Source of the DNA: Chloroflexota bacterium
Lineage (GTDB): Bacteria > Chloroflexota > UBA6077 > SHYK01
Length of the DNA: 64,000 nucleotides
Direction: 5' to 3'
NCBI GenBank assembly: GCA_009692845.1
Contig: SHYK01000004.1
Location: forward strand, 124,001 to 188,000
The translations under genes and the position numbers were made by a program. Shown here piece after piece: positions 43,283-52,697 of the stretch (its first letter is position 1; the number at the start of each line of letters is the position of its first letter). The notes under the pieces were generated by a model. That model did no database searches. It worked only from the letters and a program-made list of their open reading frames with translations, and was not told the DNA's origin.

Positions 43283-43395
43283 AGGGCTGTCCGGCCTGCG
43301 GCCACGCCATCGAAGCCGTCGATAAATTCTGCGCAGCGTGCGGAGCACCCCTGGCCCGACTGCTTCCAGAGCGGCAGCCGCGCGAGATTACCTAA
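43279..43395 (+). CDS. 38-residue double-CxxC zinc-ribbon peptide
   Basis: Starting from GTG at 43279 (GTGA overlap with the tatA stop), the ORF encodes KGCPACGHAIEAVDKFCAAC with the two CxxC pairs of a zinc ribbon, then GAPLARLLPERQPREIT. Because it is in another frame from tatA, it could also be the original tail of a TatA-zinc-ribbon fusion split by a frameshift. The sequence just upstream in the same frame (DPDPPKDEAV) reads like such a linker. Confidence 0.6.
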   Translation: MKGCPACGHAIEAVDKFCAACGAPLARLLPERQPREIT

Positions 43396-43442
43396 CCTGA
43401 CCTCACACCCAACGTGCCACTCTTTCTGATCCGCTATACATC

Positions 43443-44492
43443 GTGAAGGGCTTGCTGATCCGAGCCCTGATCGGGCTCGTCTTTGCCGCCTATGTCCTTG
43501 GTGGCATGCTCTTCGGCGGAGGGGTCATCGCCACCGCCACGGCGCAAACCTGGCCGCTGCTCAGCCGTACCGGGCTCCAGCTCACCAGCGTTGGAGACTT
43601 CGTCGCGGCTTTACCCAACCCATCTACCTTCATGGTCCAGGCGCCGCTTCGTTTGATTCCGGATTGGCAGGGAACCGAGCGGGTAAACGTGCTGCTCCTC
43701 GGAACCGACCAGCGAGAAGATGAGCGGAAGGGCGGGATCCCCACCCGGACCGACGTGATGCTCGTAGTCTCAATCGATCCGGTCGCCAAAACTGCGCTGA
43801 TGGTGTCCTTCCCACGAGATATGTGGGTAGCCATTCCCGGTTTTGGCGAGCAACGGATCAATGTCGCTTACGCGTATGGAGAGAACCGAAAGGTGCCCGG
43901 AGGAGGTGCGGCAACCGCCGCCCACACCGTCGAACTGAACTTCGGCCTATCCAGCTCTTACTATGCATTGGTCAACTTTGAGGGATTCGAGCAGATCATC
44001 GACACCCTCGGTGGGGTGGTCATCGACGTGCCGCGCCCGCTCAAGGACGATGAGTATCCGACCCCGGACTACCGAATCGAGCGTATCTTCTTCCAGGCCG
44101 GGCCGCAGATCATGACCGGTTCCAACGCCTTGAAGTATGCCCGCTCACGCCACTCAGACAGTGATTTCGCCCGCAACAGCCGCCAGCGAGCGGTGCTATT
44201 GGCTATCCGGGATCGCGCACTACGCATTAACGTATTGGCCAACCTGCCCGCCTTGCTGGATCGCGGTATGAGCGCCGTTCAAACGAACTTCAGCACAACC
44301 GAGCTCCTGAGTCTGGCCAAGCTCGCCGGGCAAATAGATACGGTCAATATTCGCACCCTGGGTGTGGAGCCGCCGCTCGTGAGGGGATTCACGGGCGAGG
44401 ATGGCGCCTCACTTCAGCTGCCGGATCGAGCGGCCATCAAGCGCGCTATTCAGCAGCTACAAGACATGCCCGCCGCCGCCAAATCCCCCTGA
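43443..44492 (+). CDS. LytR-CpsA-Psr (LCP) family cell-wall glycopolymer ligase
   Basis: LCP enzymes attach teichoic-acid-like or other glycopolymers to peptidoglycan from a polyprenyl-phosphate carrier. The 349-residue protein has an N-terminal membrane helix. It shows VLLLGTDQRE, RTDVMLVVSIDPVAKTALMVSFPRDMWV and INVAYAYGE, the Arg/Asp residues that bind pyrophosphate. GGVVIDVPRPLKDD and LKYARSRHSDSDFARNSRQRAVL follow. The GTG start has no strong ribosome site. Confidence 0.92.
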   Translation: MKGLLIRALIGLVFAAYVLGGMLFGGGVIATATAQTWPLLSRTGLQLTSVGDFVAALPNPSTFMVQAPLRLIPDWQGTERVNVLLLGTDQREDERKGGIPTRTDVMLVVSIDPVAKTALMVSFPRDMWVAIPGFGEQRINVAYAYGENRKVPGGGAATAAHTVELNFGLSSSYYALVNFEGFEQIIDTLGGVVIDVPRPLKDDEYPTPDYRIERIFFQAGPQIMTGSNALKYARSRHSDSDFARNSRQRAVLLAIRDRALRINVLANLPALLDRGMSAVQTNFSTTELLSLAKLAGQIDTVNIRTLGVEPPLVRGFTGEDGASLQLPDRAAIKRAIQQLQDMPAAAKSP

Positions 44493-44551
44493 TCACGCTG
44501 CCTCAGCCCACCCCACTCGGCCAAGACTGCCTACCCAAGCCCTCCAGCCGA

Positions 44552-46396
44552 GTGGGCGGGGCGAGCCGAGCCGCGTCGTCGGCCGCGCTCCTCCCCTTCA
44601 TCATTGGGATTGCGCTCGCTCTGTCGGGTCCCCCGGCACATGTCCAGGCTCAAGCCACCAATGTCAGCGGGCCCGCGCTTTCCCGCAACCTGGATGAGCT
44701 GACCCGGGCCTATCGAGGGGCGGACGGAATCGTGCCGCTTGTCAACCATGAGGCGCCGAGCTATTCAGTCGGCCGAATCGACCGGTTCTGGATCGCGCAG
44801 GAGCGGCCGCCTGGGCATTTCGAGATCGAAGCTCGGCTTCGGGCGATCAGCCGCCATGCCTATTGGTACGTGGAGATTGGGGCCAACGTGTCTGATGGCG
44901 CGCTCGGGAGGAGCTCGGCGGCCTTCGAGGACACCATTTACCCGGCCGTCCGCCGACTGGTTGGCTCCGAGCCCTTCCCTGGGATTGACAACGATCCCCG
45001 GATAACGATTCTCAACGGGAACGTGCCGGGAGTCGCGGGCTACGTCTCTTCCGATGACGAGTACGCGCGGGCCAGCTCCCCGTTTTCGAACCAGCGGGAG
45101 ATGGTTTACATCAACACTCGATCTCTCGAGCCGGGCTCCACTACCTACCTGGGGGTCCTGGCCCACGAGTTCACTCACCTGGTCAGCAAGGGGCTCGGCA
45201 GCTCTGAGCCGAGCTGGCTAAACGAGGGGCTCGCTGAAGCAGTGTCGATCCGGGTGGTGCCCGAGCGACCGGATTCTCATGCCGCTTTCTTCGCCCATCC
45301 CGAGATCCCGCTGCTGCTATGGACGGCAGGCCCGGCCGGCGGTGAATACTACGAATCCGCCTCCCTTTTCGTCCGCTATTTCCTGGATCGGCTCGGCGAC
45401 GCTGCGCTTCACCCATTCCTCGCTCGTCAAGAACGGGGGGTGGCCGGCCTGGATCGGTTTCTATCACGATCCGGCGGTCCAGCCACCTTCGCTGCGCTGT
45501 TCAGAGAATGGACGGTCGCGAATATCGTGGGGTCGAGCTCCAGCCCGGCAGTTCCCCACTACAGGTCCCCACTTCCCGTCGCCCCCCGCATCCAGGCACT
45601 CAAGGCCGGCGCTCACGTCAGCGACTCGGTGGGTCAGTTCGGCACTCAGTACTACGAGCTGCCTGCTCTGGCGAGCCTGCACTTCAGTGGCCGTGCGTCC
45701 CTGCTCCGGCTGGAGGCCAATCCGGAGAGTCCCCGCGCGTTCTGGTATAGCGGCCACGAAGATGCGTCGGTCGCCTCGATGACCCGTCGCGTGGATCTGT
45801 CCAGCTTGGACCGGCCGGTGCTTAGCTATCGCGCCTGGTTTGACGTCGAGGATGGCTACGATTTCGCCTACCTCTCCATTTCTGAGGACAGCGGCCGCTC
45901 GTGGGCCCTGATCCGGACCGACGCCATGTCCGACGGAAATCTGAGCGGAAACAATCTCGGATCCGGTTACACCGGTCGCAGTGGCGGCGGTCCCGCCGCA
46001 ACGTGGATTGCGGAATCCGTGGACCTGGGGCCTTACGCCCAGCGGTCGATCCTGCTTCGCTTCAGCTACGTCACCGATGACGCCATCAGCCGAGAAGGCA
46101 TCGCCCTGGACCAGATTCGGATCGGCGGATCGGGTGCCGCCGGTGGCACTGACATGAGCAGCGGTTGGACGCTCCAAGGCTGGGATCGGGTTGAGGCGGA
46201 GCTTCCTCAACAATGGTCGATCCAGATGGTGCTCTTCGACGGCCAGGACGTGCAGGTCGAAGATGTCCCCGTCGGTGCCTCAGGTTCGGCAACCTGGGAC
46301 CCCCGGGGCCGCCGCCCGGATCGGACCGTAGCTGTCATCTCCGCAACCACCCCCGACGTTTTCCCCGCCGGCACCTACACCCTCGACGTAAGCTAG
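44552..46396 (+). CDS. secreted zinc metalloprotease (HExxH) with C-terminal beta-sandwich
   Basis: This 614-residue protein starts with a signal peptide (LLPFIIGIALALSGPPAHVQA). A gluzincin-type zinc site follows: LAHEFTHLV, with the downstream Glu in WLNEGLAEAV. Residues about 400-530 look like the MAM/lectin-like module of M6 (immune inhibitor A-like) peptidases: VEDGYDFAYLSISEDSGRSW, LRFSYVTDDAISREGIALDQI. It probably degrades extracellular protein. It may be cotranscribed with the LCP gene, 59 nt upstream. Confidence 0.85.
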   Translation: MGGASRAASSAALLPFIIGIALALSGPPAHVQAQATNVSGPALSRNLDELTRAYRGADGIVPLVNHEAPSYSVGRIDRFWIAQERPPGHFEIEARLRAISRHAYWYVEIGANVSDGALGRSSAAFEDTIYPAVRRLVGSEPFPGIDNDPRITILNGNVPGVAGYVSSDDEYARASSPFSNQREMVYINTRSLEPGSTTYLGVLAHEFTHLVSKGLGSSEPSWLNEGLAEAVSIRVVPERPDSHAAFFAHPEIPLLLWTAGPAGGEYYESASLFVRYFLDRLGDAALHPFLARQERGVAGLDRFLSRSGGPATFAALFREWTVANIVGSSSSPAVPHYRSPLPVAPRIQALKAGAHVSDSVGQFGTQYYELPALASLHFSGRASLLRLEANPESPRAFWYSGHEDASVASMTRRVDLSSLDRPVLSYRAWFDVEDGYDFAYLSISEDSGRSWALIRTDAMSDGNLSGNNLGSGYTGRSGGGPAATWIAESVDLGPYAQRSILLRFSYVTDDAISREGIALDQIRIGGSGAAGGTDMSSGWTLQGWDRVEAELPQQWSIQMVLFDGQDVQVEDVPVGASGSATWDPRGRRPDRTVAVISATTPDVFPAGTYTLDVS

Positions 46397-46441
46397 CTCA
46401 CGTCAATTGCGATTCAAGGGGTCCTCGGAAACAGACTTGCC

Positions 46442-46745
46442 TCACCCTGCCAGATCCCAACCCACCGCGGCCCAGGCTTCGTAGTTCTGGGGAACCTTGA
46501 AGTTCTACCATGTCGGCCTCCACGTCGTAGAAGAGGCCGATATAGAGCTGCTGGTCGGTCATGAAGCGGAGCAAGTCTCCGAAAATCTCCAGCCGTTCGT
46601 TGAGCGGGATGGTTGTCTGGTATCGATTGATCATCGCATCGAAATCGGGATTGGTGTAGCGGGTCCGGTTGTTTCCGCGCCAGTTGTTTCCGGCAGCGGC
46701 GTGTTGTTGGCGCTGATCCAGGTCCAACCCGACTTTCGATCGGCT
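46442..46745 (-). pseudogene. C-terminal fragment of an SBP_bac_5 solute-binding protein
   Basis: On the minus strand the reading RTRYTNPDFDAMINRYQTTI, then LRFMTDQQLYIGLFYDVEADM is the C-terminal part of an oligopeptide-type binding protein. A frameshift near 46495 gives VPQNYEAWAAVGWDLAG and a stop, the normal family ending. The N-terminal three quarters are missing. Confidence 0.7.
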
Positions 46746-46751
46746 TTCACC

Positions 46752-46952
46752 TCAATGGACGACGACCCTGGAAGAGTCCGAGCGCATCCGAATCATGGTG
46801 CAAATGGCACAGATCTACTGGGCGGAGCTCCCGCGGATACCCCTGAGCTGGACCCCGAAGCTGGAGTCGTTTGTTCCGGCGGTAAGGGTCCGGTGCCCTT
46901 CGTTGCGAAGGGCGTCTCGGGCTGGGTTATCCACAACTGGGAGCTACGCTAG
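46752..46952 (+). pseudogene. C-terminal fragment of a second solute-binding protein
   Basis: On the plus strand ESERIRIMVQMAQIYWAELP and RIPLSWTPKLESFVPAV, then after a frameshift near 46880 GPVPFVAKGVSGWVIHNWEL, match the last 65 residues of SBP_bac_5 proteins. Its 5' side abuts the minus-strand fragment, so the two remnants are head to head. Confidence 0.65.
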
Positions 46953-47023
46953 CGAGAAACGGGAGGCCTGAGTCGCGCCTCTCACGATCTGAGATCGCCT
47001 CGGGCCGGACCACAGATGTAGAA

Positions 47024-47055
47024 TTGATACGTACGTATAGACATTTAGTACGTAC
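47024..47055 (+). promoter_or_regulatory. operator/promoter of the vapBC-type pair
   Basis: A 12-bp perfect palindrome ATACGTACGTAT (47027-47038) and an 8-bp palindrome GTACGTAC (47048-47055) share the core TACGTAC, 19 bp centre to centre. TTGATA (47024-47029) could be the -35, with the -10 near 47046. Two-site binding by the antitoxin is likely (inference). Confidence 0.65.
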
Positions 47056-47067
47056 GAAAGATGGACC

Positions 47068-47292
47068 ATGGCAATTACTGCATCCGAGCTCCGTCAGAAT
47101 GTCTATCGGCTGCTGGATCAAGTTCTCGAGAGCGGCGTTCCGCTGGAGATCGAGCGAAACGGTCGCATCCTGCGAATCGTCCCTGCTGAGGGTCCATCCA
47201 AGCTAGACCGGCTCGTCCCGCATCCCGGTTCCATCGTCGGAGACCCTGAGGATTTAGTCCATGTCGACTGGTCCCATGAGTGGCACCCCTGA
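47068..47292 (+). CDS. Phd-like antitoxin
   Basis: This 74-residue antitoxin of the Phd/YefM-like group has ITASELRQNVYRLLDQVLESGVPLEIERNGRILRIVP, then a toxin-binding tail ending HVDWSHEWHP. The overlap with the toxin gene is 13 nt. Twin palindromes upstream suggest autoregulation. Confidence 0.87.
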   Translation: MAITASELRQNVYRLLDQVLESGVPLEIERNGRILRIVPAEGPSKLDRLVPHPGSIVGDPEDLVHVDWSHEWHP

Positions 47293-47669
47293 TCCTGCTC
47301 GACACGCATGTGATCATCTGGCTGTACGAAGGCGATCTAGCGCGAATCCCCGCTGCGGTTCAGCAGCGACTCAGAATTGAGCAGCTAGGTCTGTCGCCAT
47401 TTGTCCAGCTGGAGCTTGGCTACCTCAAGGAGGTAGGGCGAATCCGTCCTACGCCAGACGAGATCGTCCGAGACCTGAGCGCTCGGCTCGAGCTTGTCAT
47501 AGCCGACGTAACCGCCGCCGCCGTCTGCAACATCGCGCTTGGGCTCTCTTGGACCCGCGACCCCTTCGACCGGCTACTTGCCGCGCATGCCACCTTGGCC
47601 GGCCTTCCGCTAATCACCAAGGACGAAACCCTCCGCCGCCACCTTCCCCTAGCGTGGTGGTCGGACTAG
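47280..47669 (+). CDS. PIN-domain ribonuclease toxin (VapC-like)
   Basis: This 129-residue PIN toxin has the acidic site residues in LILLDTHVIIWL, FVQLELGYLKE and TRDPFDRLLAAHA. The GTG start lies within the antitoxin gene. The pair is intact, unlike the dead pair at 28.5-29.1 kb. It shares the group, but not the sequence, of the pair at 33.4-34.1 kb. Confidence 0.88.
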   Translation: MAPLILLDTHVIIWLYEGDLARIPAAVQQRLRIEQLGLSPFVQLELGYLKEVGRIRPTPDEIVRDLSARLELVIADVTAAAVCNIALGLSWTRDPFDRLLAAHATLAGLPLITKDETLRRHLPLAWWSD

Positions 47670-47713
47670 GACAGCTGTCACCGGGTTTCTCCTCCGGGAA
47701 GGCATGGGAGCGA

Positions 47714-50596
47714 CTACCCGGCGAGAGCATCCCGCAGAGCGTCCTCGATGATTTCGAGCCCCGACTGAAAATCACCGCGGATGTGAACGCGGAGGGCCCG
47801 GCGGCCACGATCCGCGAGCACCTGGAAGTCGCCTCGGGCCTGGGCGGCCTTGACCACGCCGAAGGTGTAGCGATGCCCCGGAATCTCCAGATCCTCCGCG
47901 TCGTCCGCCGTGATCTGGAGAAACACCCCACTGTTCGGGCCTCCCTTGTAGGCCTGCCCGGTCGAATGAAGGAACCGAGGCCCGAAGCCCAGCACGGTCG
48001 CCACCCGTTTGCTGTCCCGGACCGGCTGGCGGATGCGCTGCAGGGCCGCCTCGTTGACTTCGTCCCTGGCCAGGTAGGCCAGGACCCCCCAGTAGTCTCC
48101 GACTCGCAATCGGTCCAAATGTGCCTTCAAGTAGGCGGTCAGGGAAGGACTGCTTCCAGCCGCTGCCATCAGCTCGGCGGAATTGCGGGGATCGGCATAG
48201 AGCGCGACCTCTCCATCGGTGAAAAAGGGCGTCTCCGGGGGAAGTGTGCCGGTCTGCTCGTAGGTTATCGCCAGTTCCCGGGTAACGTCCTTGCTCGCCT
48301 CTACGTCGGGCTGATCGAAAGCGTCGATGCCGATAATGGATCCCGCCACCGCGGTTGCGAGCTCCCAGCGGAAGAATTCCTGGCCCAACTGGTAGATTTC
48401 GGCGACGTCGATACGGATCACCGGATGGCCAGCTTGCTCCAGGGCGGCGATCGCTGCCTCTTGAGTTGGGTCCGACGACGACTCAAGACGCATATATACG
48501 AAAAGCCGATCGTCTCCGTAAACGTTCGGCGGCCCGACTGCTTCTCCATCCACCGGGATCAGACCTTTGCCGATCTTGCCAGTTGATTCAGCTAAGAGCT
48601 GCTCCAGCCAGGCGCCCATGCTCGCGATCTCAGGTGAGGCGAAAATGGTGACCTTGTCGCGGCCCTGATTGGCGGCAACGCCCAGGATTGCTCCTAGCAC
48701 CACCCCCGGGTTTTCGGCCGGCGGGACGCTGGGTGCGCACGAGTGCACCATGGTCTCGGCATTGTCGAGAAAACGAGTCACGTCGATGCCGGTAATCGCA
48801 GCCGGGACCATCCCGAAATCCGAGAGAGCGGAGTAGCGACCACCAATGGTCGGCAATCCGAAGAATACCTGGCGGTAGCCGTCGTGCTCGGCGACTTCCT
48901 GGAGCTTCGACCCCGGATCGGTGATCGCGATGAAATGGGAGCCTACCTGCTCCGGGCCAACCACTTGCTTCATGCGCTCGAAAAAGTAGTCCCTCAGGAT
49001 ATTCGGCTCGAGCGTCGTTCCCGATTTGCTGGATACGATGAACAGGGTTTCGGCGAGCGACGCGTGGCTCGCGACGTGCTCCTCGACTTGCCTGATCTGG
49101 GCGGGGTCGGTGGAGTCAAGAATGTGGAGCTCCGCAAAGCCGTACCGCGATCCGAAAGTCGAAGCCAGTACATCAGGACAGAGGCTCGATCCGCCCATCC
49201 CAAGCAGAACGGCTTCGGTCAGTCCCGCCACTCGAATATCCCGAGCCAGCTTCTGAAAGCGATCCCGGTGGGCTCGCTGGTCGTCCGTAATGCTGAGCCA
49301 GCCGAGCCAGCTGCCTTCGTCTGCCCCGGTCCAAAGCGTCGGATCGCAGCGCCACAGACGGCGGATCTTGCCTTCGGCCCGCCAGGTTTCCAGCTCTTTT
49401 TCAACCCCCTCCGCCAGGGCCTTCGGTAGCACCGCCGACTGGCGATCGATGCAGCGGCCCAACAGATTCTGGCGGCGCTCTTCGACCGCGCCGAGCAGCT
49501 TGTCGAAGGCTTCGGCGAAGAGTTTCACGCCCTCATCGAGCAGCTTGTCAGTCAGGTCGCTGAGGACGATGCCGGACTGTTGGAGCTCTTCGAGGGTCGC
49601 ATGAGCGCTGGCCAGGTCTTCCTGGAGGGTTGCGCTGGCTTCGCCATGATCGCGAAACGCGTCGAGCGTCGCCGGAGGAACGGTATTGACGGTATCCGCG
49701 CCGATCAGCTCCTCGATGTACATGACATCCCGATAATTAGGATTCTTGGTGCCGGTGCTCGCCCAGAGCAGTCTTTGCGTCCGCGCGCCTTTTGCGGCCA
49801 ATGCGTCCCAGCGAGACCCCTGGAATCGCGCCTGGTAACGTTCGTAGGCGACCTTGGCATTCGCGATCGCGACCTTGCCGAGCAAGGAACGCAGCTGCGA
49901 TTGTTCGGCCTCATCGACCGTCTTGAGCCGTTCGGCGATCGCGGAATCCACCGACGTGTCGACCCGGCTGACGAAGAAGCTGGCCACACTCGCTATTTTG
50001 CTGAGATCCCCTCCGCTGGCCTGCCGCTGTTCCAGCCCAGCCAAATACGCCTCGACGACGTTTTCGTAGGGATCAAGATCGAAAAGGAGGGTGATGTTTA
50101 CGTTGATGCCTTCGCCAATCAGCTGGGTGATGGCGGGCATCCCCTCCGGAGTGGCGGGCACCTTGATCATGACGTTGTCCCGATTGATCTCTCCCCACAG
50201 GCGCCGAGCTTCCGCAATCGTGCCGTGAGTGTCACGGGCCAGATAGGGAGAAACTTCCATGCTCACGTAGCCGTCTCGGCCAGCGGTGGCCTGGTAGACC
50301 GGGCGGAGCACGTCGGCCGCCGCTTGGATGTCCTCGATGGCCAGGTGCTCGTAGATGGACATGGCGTCGTGATCGCCGGTCTGTTCGAGGGACTCTAGCC
50401 CGCTGGTGTAGTCGGTGCTCCCGGCGATCGCTTTTTCGAAGATGGCCGGGTTGGAGGTGACTCCGCGCAAACCGTCCTCGTCGATCATGCGGCCAAGGGC
50501 GCCTTCCGCGACAAAGTTTCGGCGGAGGTAATCGAGCCAGATCGATTGCCCGAAATCCTGCAGGTGTCGAATCGAGTTCGTACTGCCGGCCTTCAT
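47714..50596 (-). CDS. bifunctional transaldolase / glucose-6-phosphate isomerase
   Basis: This is a 960-residue fusion. Residues 1-370 are transaldolase (QSIWLDYLRRNFV; GVTSNPAIFEKAI; Schiff-base Lys in NVMIKVPAT; INVNITLLFDLDPYENVVEAYL). Residues 400-950 are a phosphoglucose isomerase (LGMGGSSLCPDVLASTFG; FIVSSKSGTTLEPNILRDYFFER; GRYSALSDFG). The fusion links the non-oxidative pentose-phosphate pathway with glycolysis and is known from several bacterial phyla. It is the last gene of the zwf-tkt cluster, 10 nt after tkt. Confidence 0.96.
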   Translation of the reverse strand: MKAGSTNSIRHLQDFGQSIWLDYLRRNFVAEGALGRMIDEDGLRGVTSNPAIFEKAIAGSTDYTSGLESLEQTGDHDAMSIYEHLAIEDIQAAADVLRPVYQATAGRDGYVSMEVSPYLARDTHGTIAEARRLWGEINRDNVMIKVPATPEGMPAITQLIGEGINVNITLLFDLDPYENVVEAYLAGLEQRQASGGDLSKIASVASFFVSRVDTSVDSAIAERLKTVDEAEQSQLRSLLGKVAIANAKVAYERYQARFQGSRWDALAAKGARTQRLLWASTGTKNPNYRDVMYIEELIGADTVNTVPPATLDAFRDHGEASATLQEDLASAHATLEELQQSGIVLSDLTDKLLDEGVKLFAEAFDKLLGAVEERRQNLLGRCIDRQSAVLPKALAEGVEKELETWRAEGKIRRLWRCDPTLWTGADEGSWLGWLSITDDQRAHRDRFQKLARDIRVAGLTEAVLLGMGGSSLCPDVLASTFGSRYGFAELHILDSTDPAQIRQVEEHVASHASLAETLFIVSSKSGTTLEPNILRDYFFERMKQVVGPEQVGSHFIAITDPGSKLQEVAEHDGYRQVFFGLPTIGGRYSALSDFGMVPAAITGIDVTRFLDNAETMVHSCAPSVPPAENPGVVLGAILGVAANQGRDKVTIFASPEIASMGAWLEQLLAESTGKIGKGLIPVDGEAVGPPNVYGDDRLFVYMRLESSSDPTQEAAIAALEQAGHPVIRIDVAEIYQLGQEFFRWELATAVAGSIIGIDAFDQPDVEASKDVTRELAITYEQTGTLPPETPFFTDGEVALYADPRNSAELMAAAGSSPSLTAYLKAHLDRLRVGDYWGVLAYLARDEVNEAALQRIRQPVRDSKRVATVLGFGPRFLHSTGQAYKGGPNSGVFLQITADDAEDLEIPGHRYTFGVVKAAQARGDFQVLADRGRRALRVHIRGDFQSGLEIIEDALRDALAG

Positions 50597-50606
50597 CGTG
50601 CCTCCG

Positions 50607-52697
50607 CTATTGCCCCGCTGGGCGTGAATTAGCCACCATCGTCTTCACCGTAGACACGATGTGCTCGGGCGTGAAGCCAAACTTCTTCTGCACGTCTTTG
50701 ATAGGAGCCGAAGCGCCAAAGCTGTGCATGCCAATAGTCTGGCCGAGGAGCCCGACGTAGCGATCCCAGCCCAGCGTCGTGGCCTGTTCCACCGATAGCC
50801 GCGCGGTCACGGCGGCGGGTAGGACCTGTTCGCGGTACTCCGGGCCCTGCTCCTCGAACAGCTCCCAGGAGGGCATGCTGACCACCCGGGCCCTAATGCC
50901 TTCCGTCTTGAGCTGCTCATAGGCTTCCAGACACAGCGAGACCTCGCTGCCACTGGCCAGAAGCAGGGCGTCAGGTTTGCCGCCTTCCGCCTCGGCGAGG
51001 ACGTAAGCGCCGTGGGCCAGCCCGGCGGCTGAAGCGTACGTCGAGCGATCAATCGTCGGAACCGCCTGGCGAGTCAGCACCAGGGCCGCAGGTTGATGAT
51101 GACGTTCCATGATAAAACGCCAGGCTTCAGCCACTTCATTTGCATCGGCCGGGCGCAGGGTAATCAGCCCCGGTATAGCCCGGAGCGCGGTCAACTGCTC
51201 GACCGGCTGATGGGTGGGGCCATCCTCGCCCAATCCAATCGAGTCGTGGGAGAAGACCAGAATTACCGGAATTTCCATCAACGCGCTCAGTCGAATCGCG
51301 GGCTTGGCATAGTCGCTGAAGATCAAAAAGGTCGAAGCGAAGGGCCGAATCTTCGAAAGCGACAGTCCATTGGAAATGGCGACCATGGCATGCTCACGGA
51401 CCCCGAAATTGATGTTGCGCCCGCCTGGCGCGTCGGCTTGCAAGACTCCGGCCTCGGGAAAGTTGAGCCGAGTCTTGGTGGAGGTTGCCAGATCGGCGGC
51501 CCCGCCAATCAGCCAGGGCACCTGCTGGGCGAGGGCATTGAGCACCGTCTCTGATGAGTCGCGGGTGGCCATTCCCTTCGGATCGGCTGGGAAAGCGGGC
51601 AGAGTCTGGTCCCATTGCTCGGGCAGCTCCCGCCGCTGCATCCGGCGCAGTTGGTCGGCCAGCTCGGGATATTGCTCGGTATAGGCGCCCAGCTGCGATT
51701 CCCACTCCGCCCGCAGCAGCGCGCCCCGGGCACCAATTCCCTCCTGGAAATGCTCGTACACGCCATCCGGGACCAGGAACTTCGCGTCTTCTGGCCAGCC
51801 GTATCTTTTCTTGGTCGCCCGAACCTCGTCCTCACCCAGCGGCTCACCGTGGGCGGCGCTGGTGTCCTGCTTATTGGGCGATCCGTAGGCGATGTGGCTA
51901 TCGACGATGACGAGGGTGGGCCGGTCGTTGGTATTCTGGGCGGTCCTGAGCGCGCCTTCCAGCATCTCGAGATCGTTGGCGTCCCCTACTCGGGTGACGT
52001 CCCATCCGTAGCCGATAAATCGAGCGGCCACGTCTTCAGTGAAGGCGAGCTTGGTGGGCCCGGTGAGCATGATACGGTTGTTGTCGTAGATCCAGCACAG
52101 GTTCGACAGCCGCCAGTGGGCAGCGAGCGAAGCGGCTTCACTGGAGACGCCCTCCATCATGTCGCCGTCGCCGCAGAAGGCATAGACCCGGTAGTTGAAC
52201 AAATCGAAGTCGGGCCGATTGAAATAGGCCGCCAGCCAGCGCTGGGCGAGCGCCATGCCGACGCTAGTCGCCACGCCCTGCCCCAACGGTCCGGTTGTGG
52301 TTTCTACTCCGGAGGTGAGGTGGTACTCAGGATGGCCGGGCGTCTTGCTGTCGAGCTGGCGGAACTGCTTGATATCTTCGAGGGTGACCGCGGGCTCGCC
52401 GAGCCGCTCGTAATCCGGGTCGACCGCGCGCACACCGGTGAGGTGGAGGAGGGAATAAAGGAGCATCGAGGCGTGACCATTCGAGAGCACGAAGCGGTCC
52501 CGGTTGGGCCAGATCGGGTCCGCTGGATCAAAGCGTAGAAGCCGTTGCCACAAGGCGTAGGCCACCGGTGCCAGCGCCATCGGGGCGCCGGGATGCCCCG
52601 AGTTCGCCGCCTGGACGGCATCCATCGAAAGAGTCCGGATTGTATTGATGCAAAGCTGGTCGATGTCCGTAGCGATCGTGACGGCGCCCTCCTTCAT
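50607..52697 (-). CDS. tkt: transketolase
   Basis: Transketolase moves two-carbon units between sugar phosphates with thiamine diphosphate. The 696-residue protein has [24 protein letters not shown], the ThDP motif [29 protein letters not shown], and the pyrimidine-domain segment [36 protein letters not shown] and the C-terminal domain follow. Its ATG overlaps the zwf stop (4 nt). Confidence 0.97.
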   Translation of the reverse strand: MKEGAVTIATDIDQLCINTIRTLSMDAVQAANSGHPGAPMALAPVAYALWQRLLRFDPADPIWPNRDRFVLSNGHASMLLYSLLHLTGVRAVDPDYERLGEPAVTLEDIKQFRQLDSKTPGHPEYHLTSGVETTTGPLGQGVATSVGMALAQRWLAAYFNRPDFDLFNYRVYAFCGDGDMMEGVSSEAASLAAHWRLSNLCWIYDNNRIMLTGPTKLAFTEDVAARFIGYGWDVTRVGDANDLEMLEGALRTAQNTNDRPTLVIVDSHIAYGSPNKQDTSAAHGEPLGEDEVRATKKRYGWPEDAKFLVPDGVYEHFQEGIGARGALLRAEWESQLGAYTEQYPELADQLRRMQRRELPEQWDQTLPAFPADPKGMATRDSSETVLNALAQQVPWLIGGAADLATSTKTRLNFPEAGVLQADAPGGRNINFGVREHAMVAISNGLSLSKIRPFASTFLIFSDYAKPAIRLSALMEIPVILVFSHDSIGLGEDGPTHQPVEQLTALRAIPGLITLRPADANEVAEAWRFIMERHHQPAALVLTRQAVPTIDRSTYASAAGLAHGAYVLAEAEGGKPDALLLASGSEVSLCLEAYEQLKTEGIRARVVSMPSWELFEEQGPEYREQVLPAAVTARLSVEQATTLGWDRYVGLLGQTIGMHSFGASAPIKDVQKKFGFTPEHIVSTVKTMVANSRPAGQ

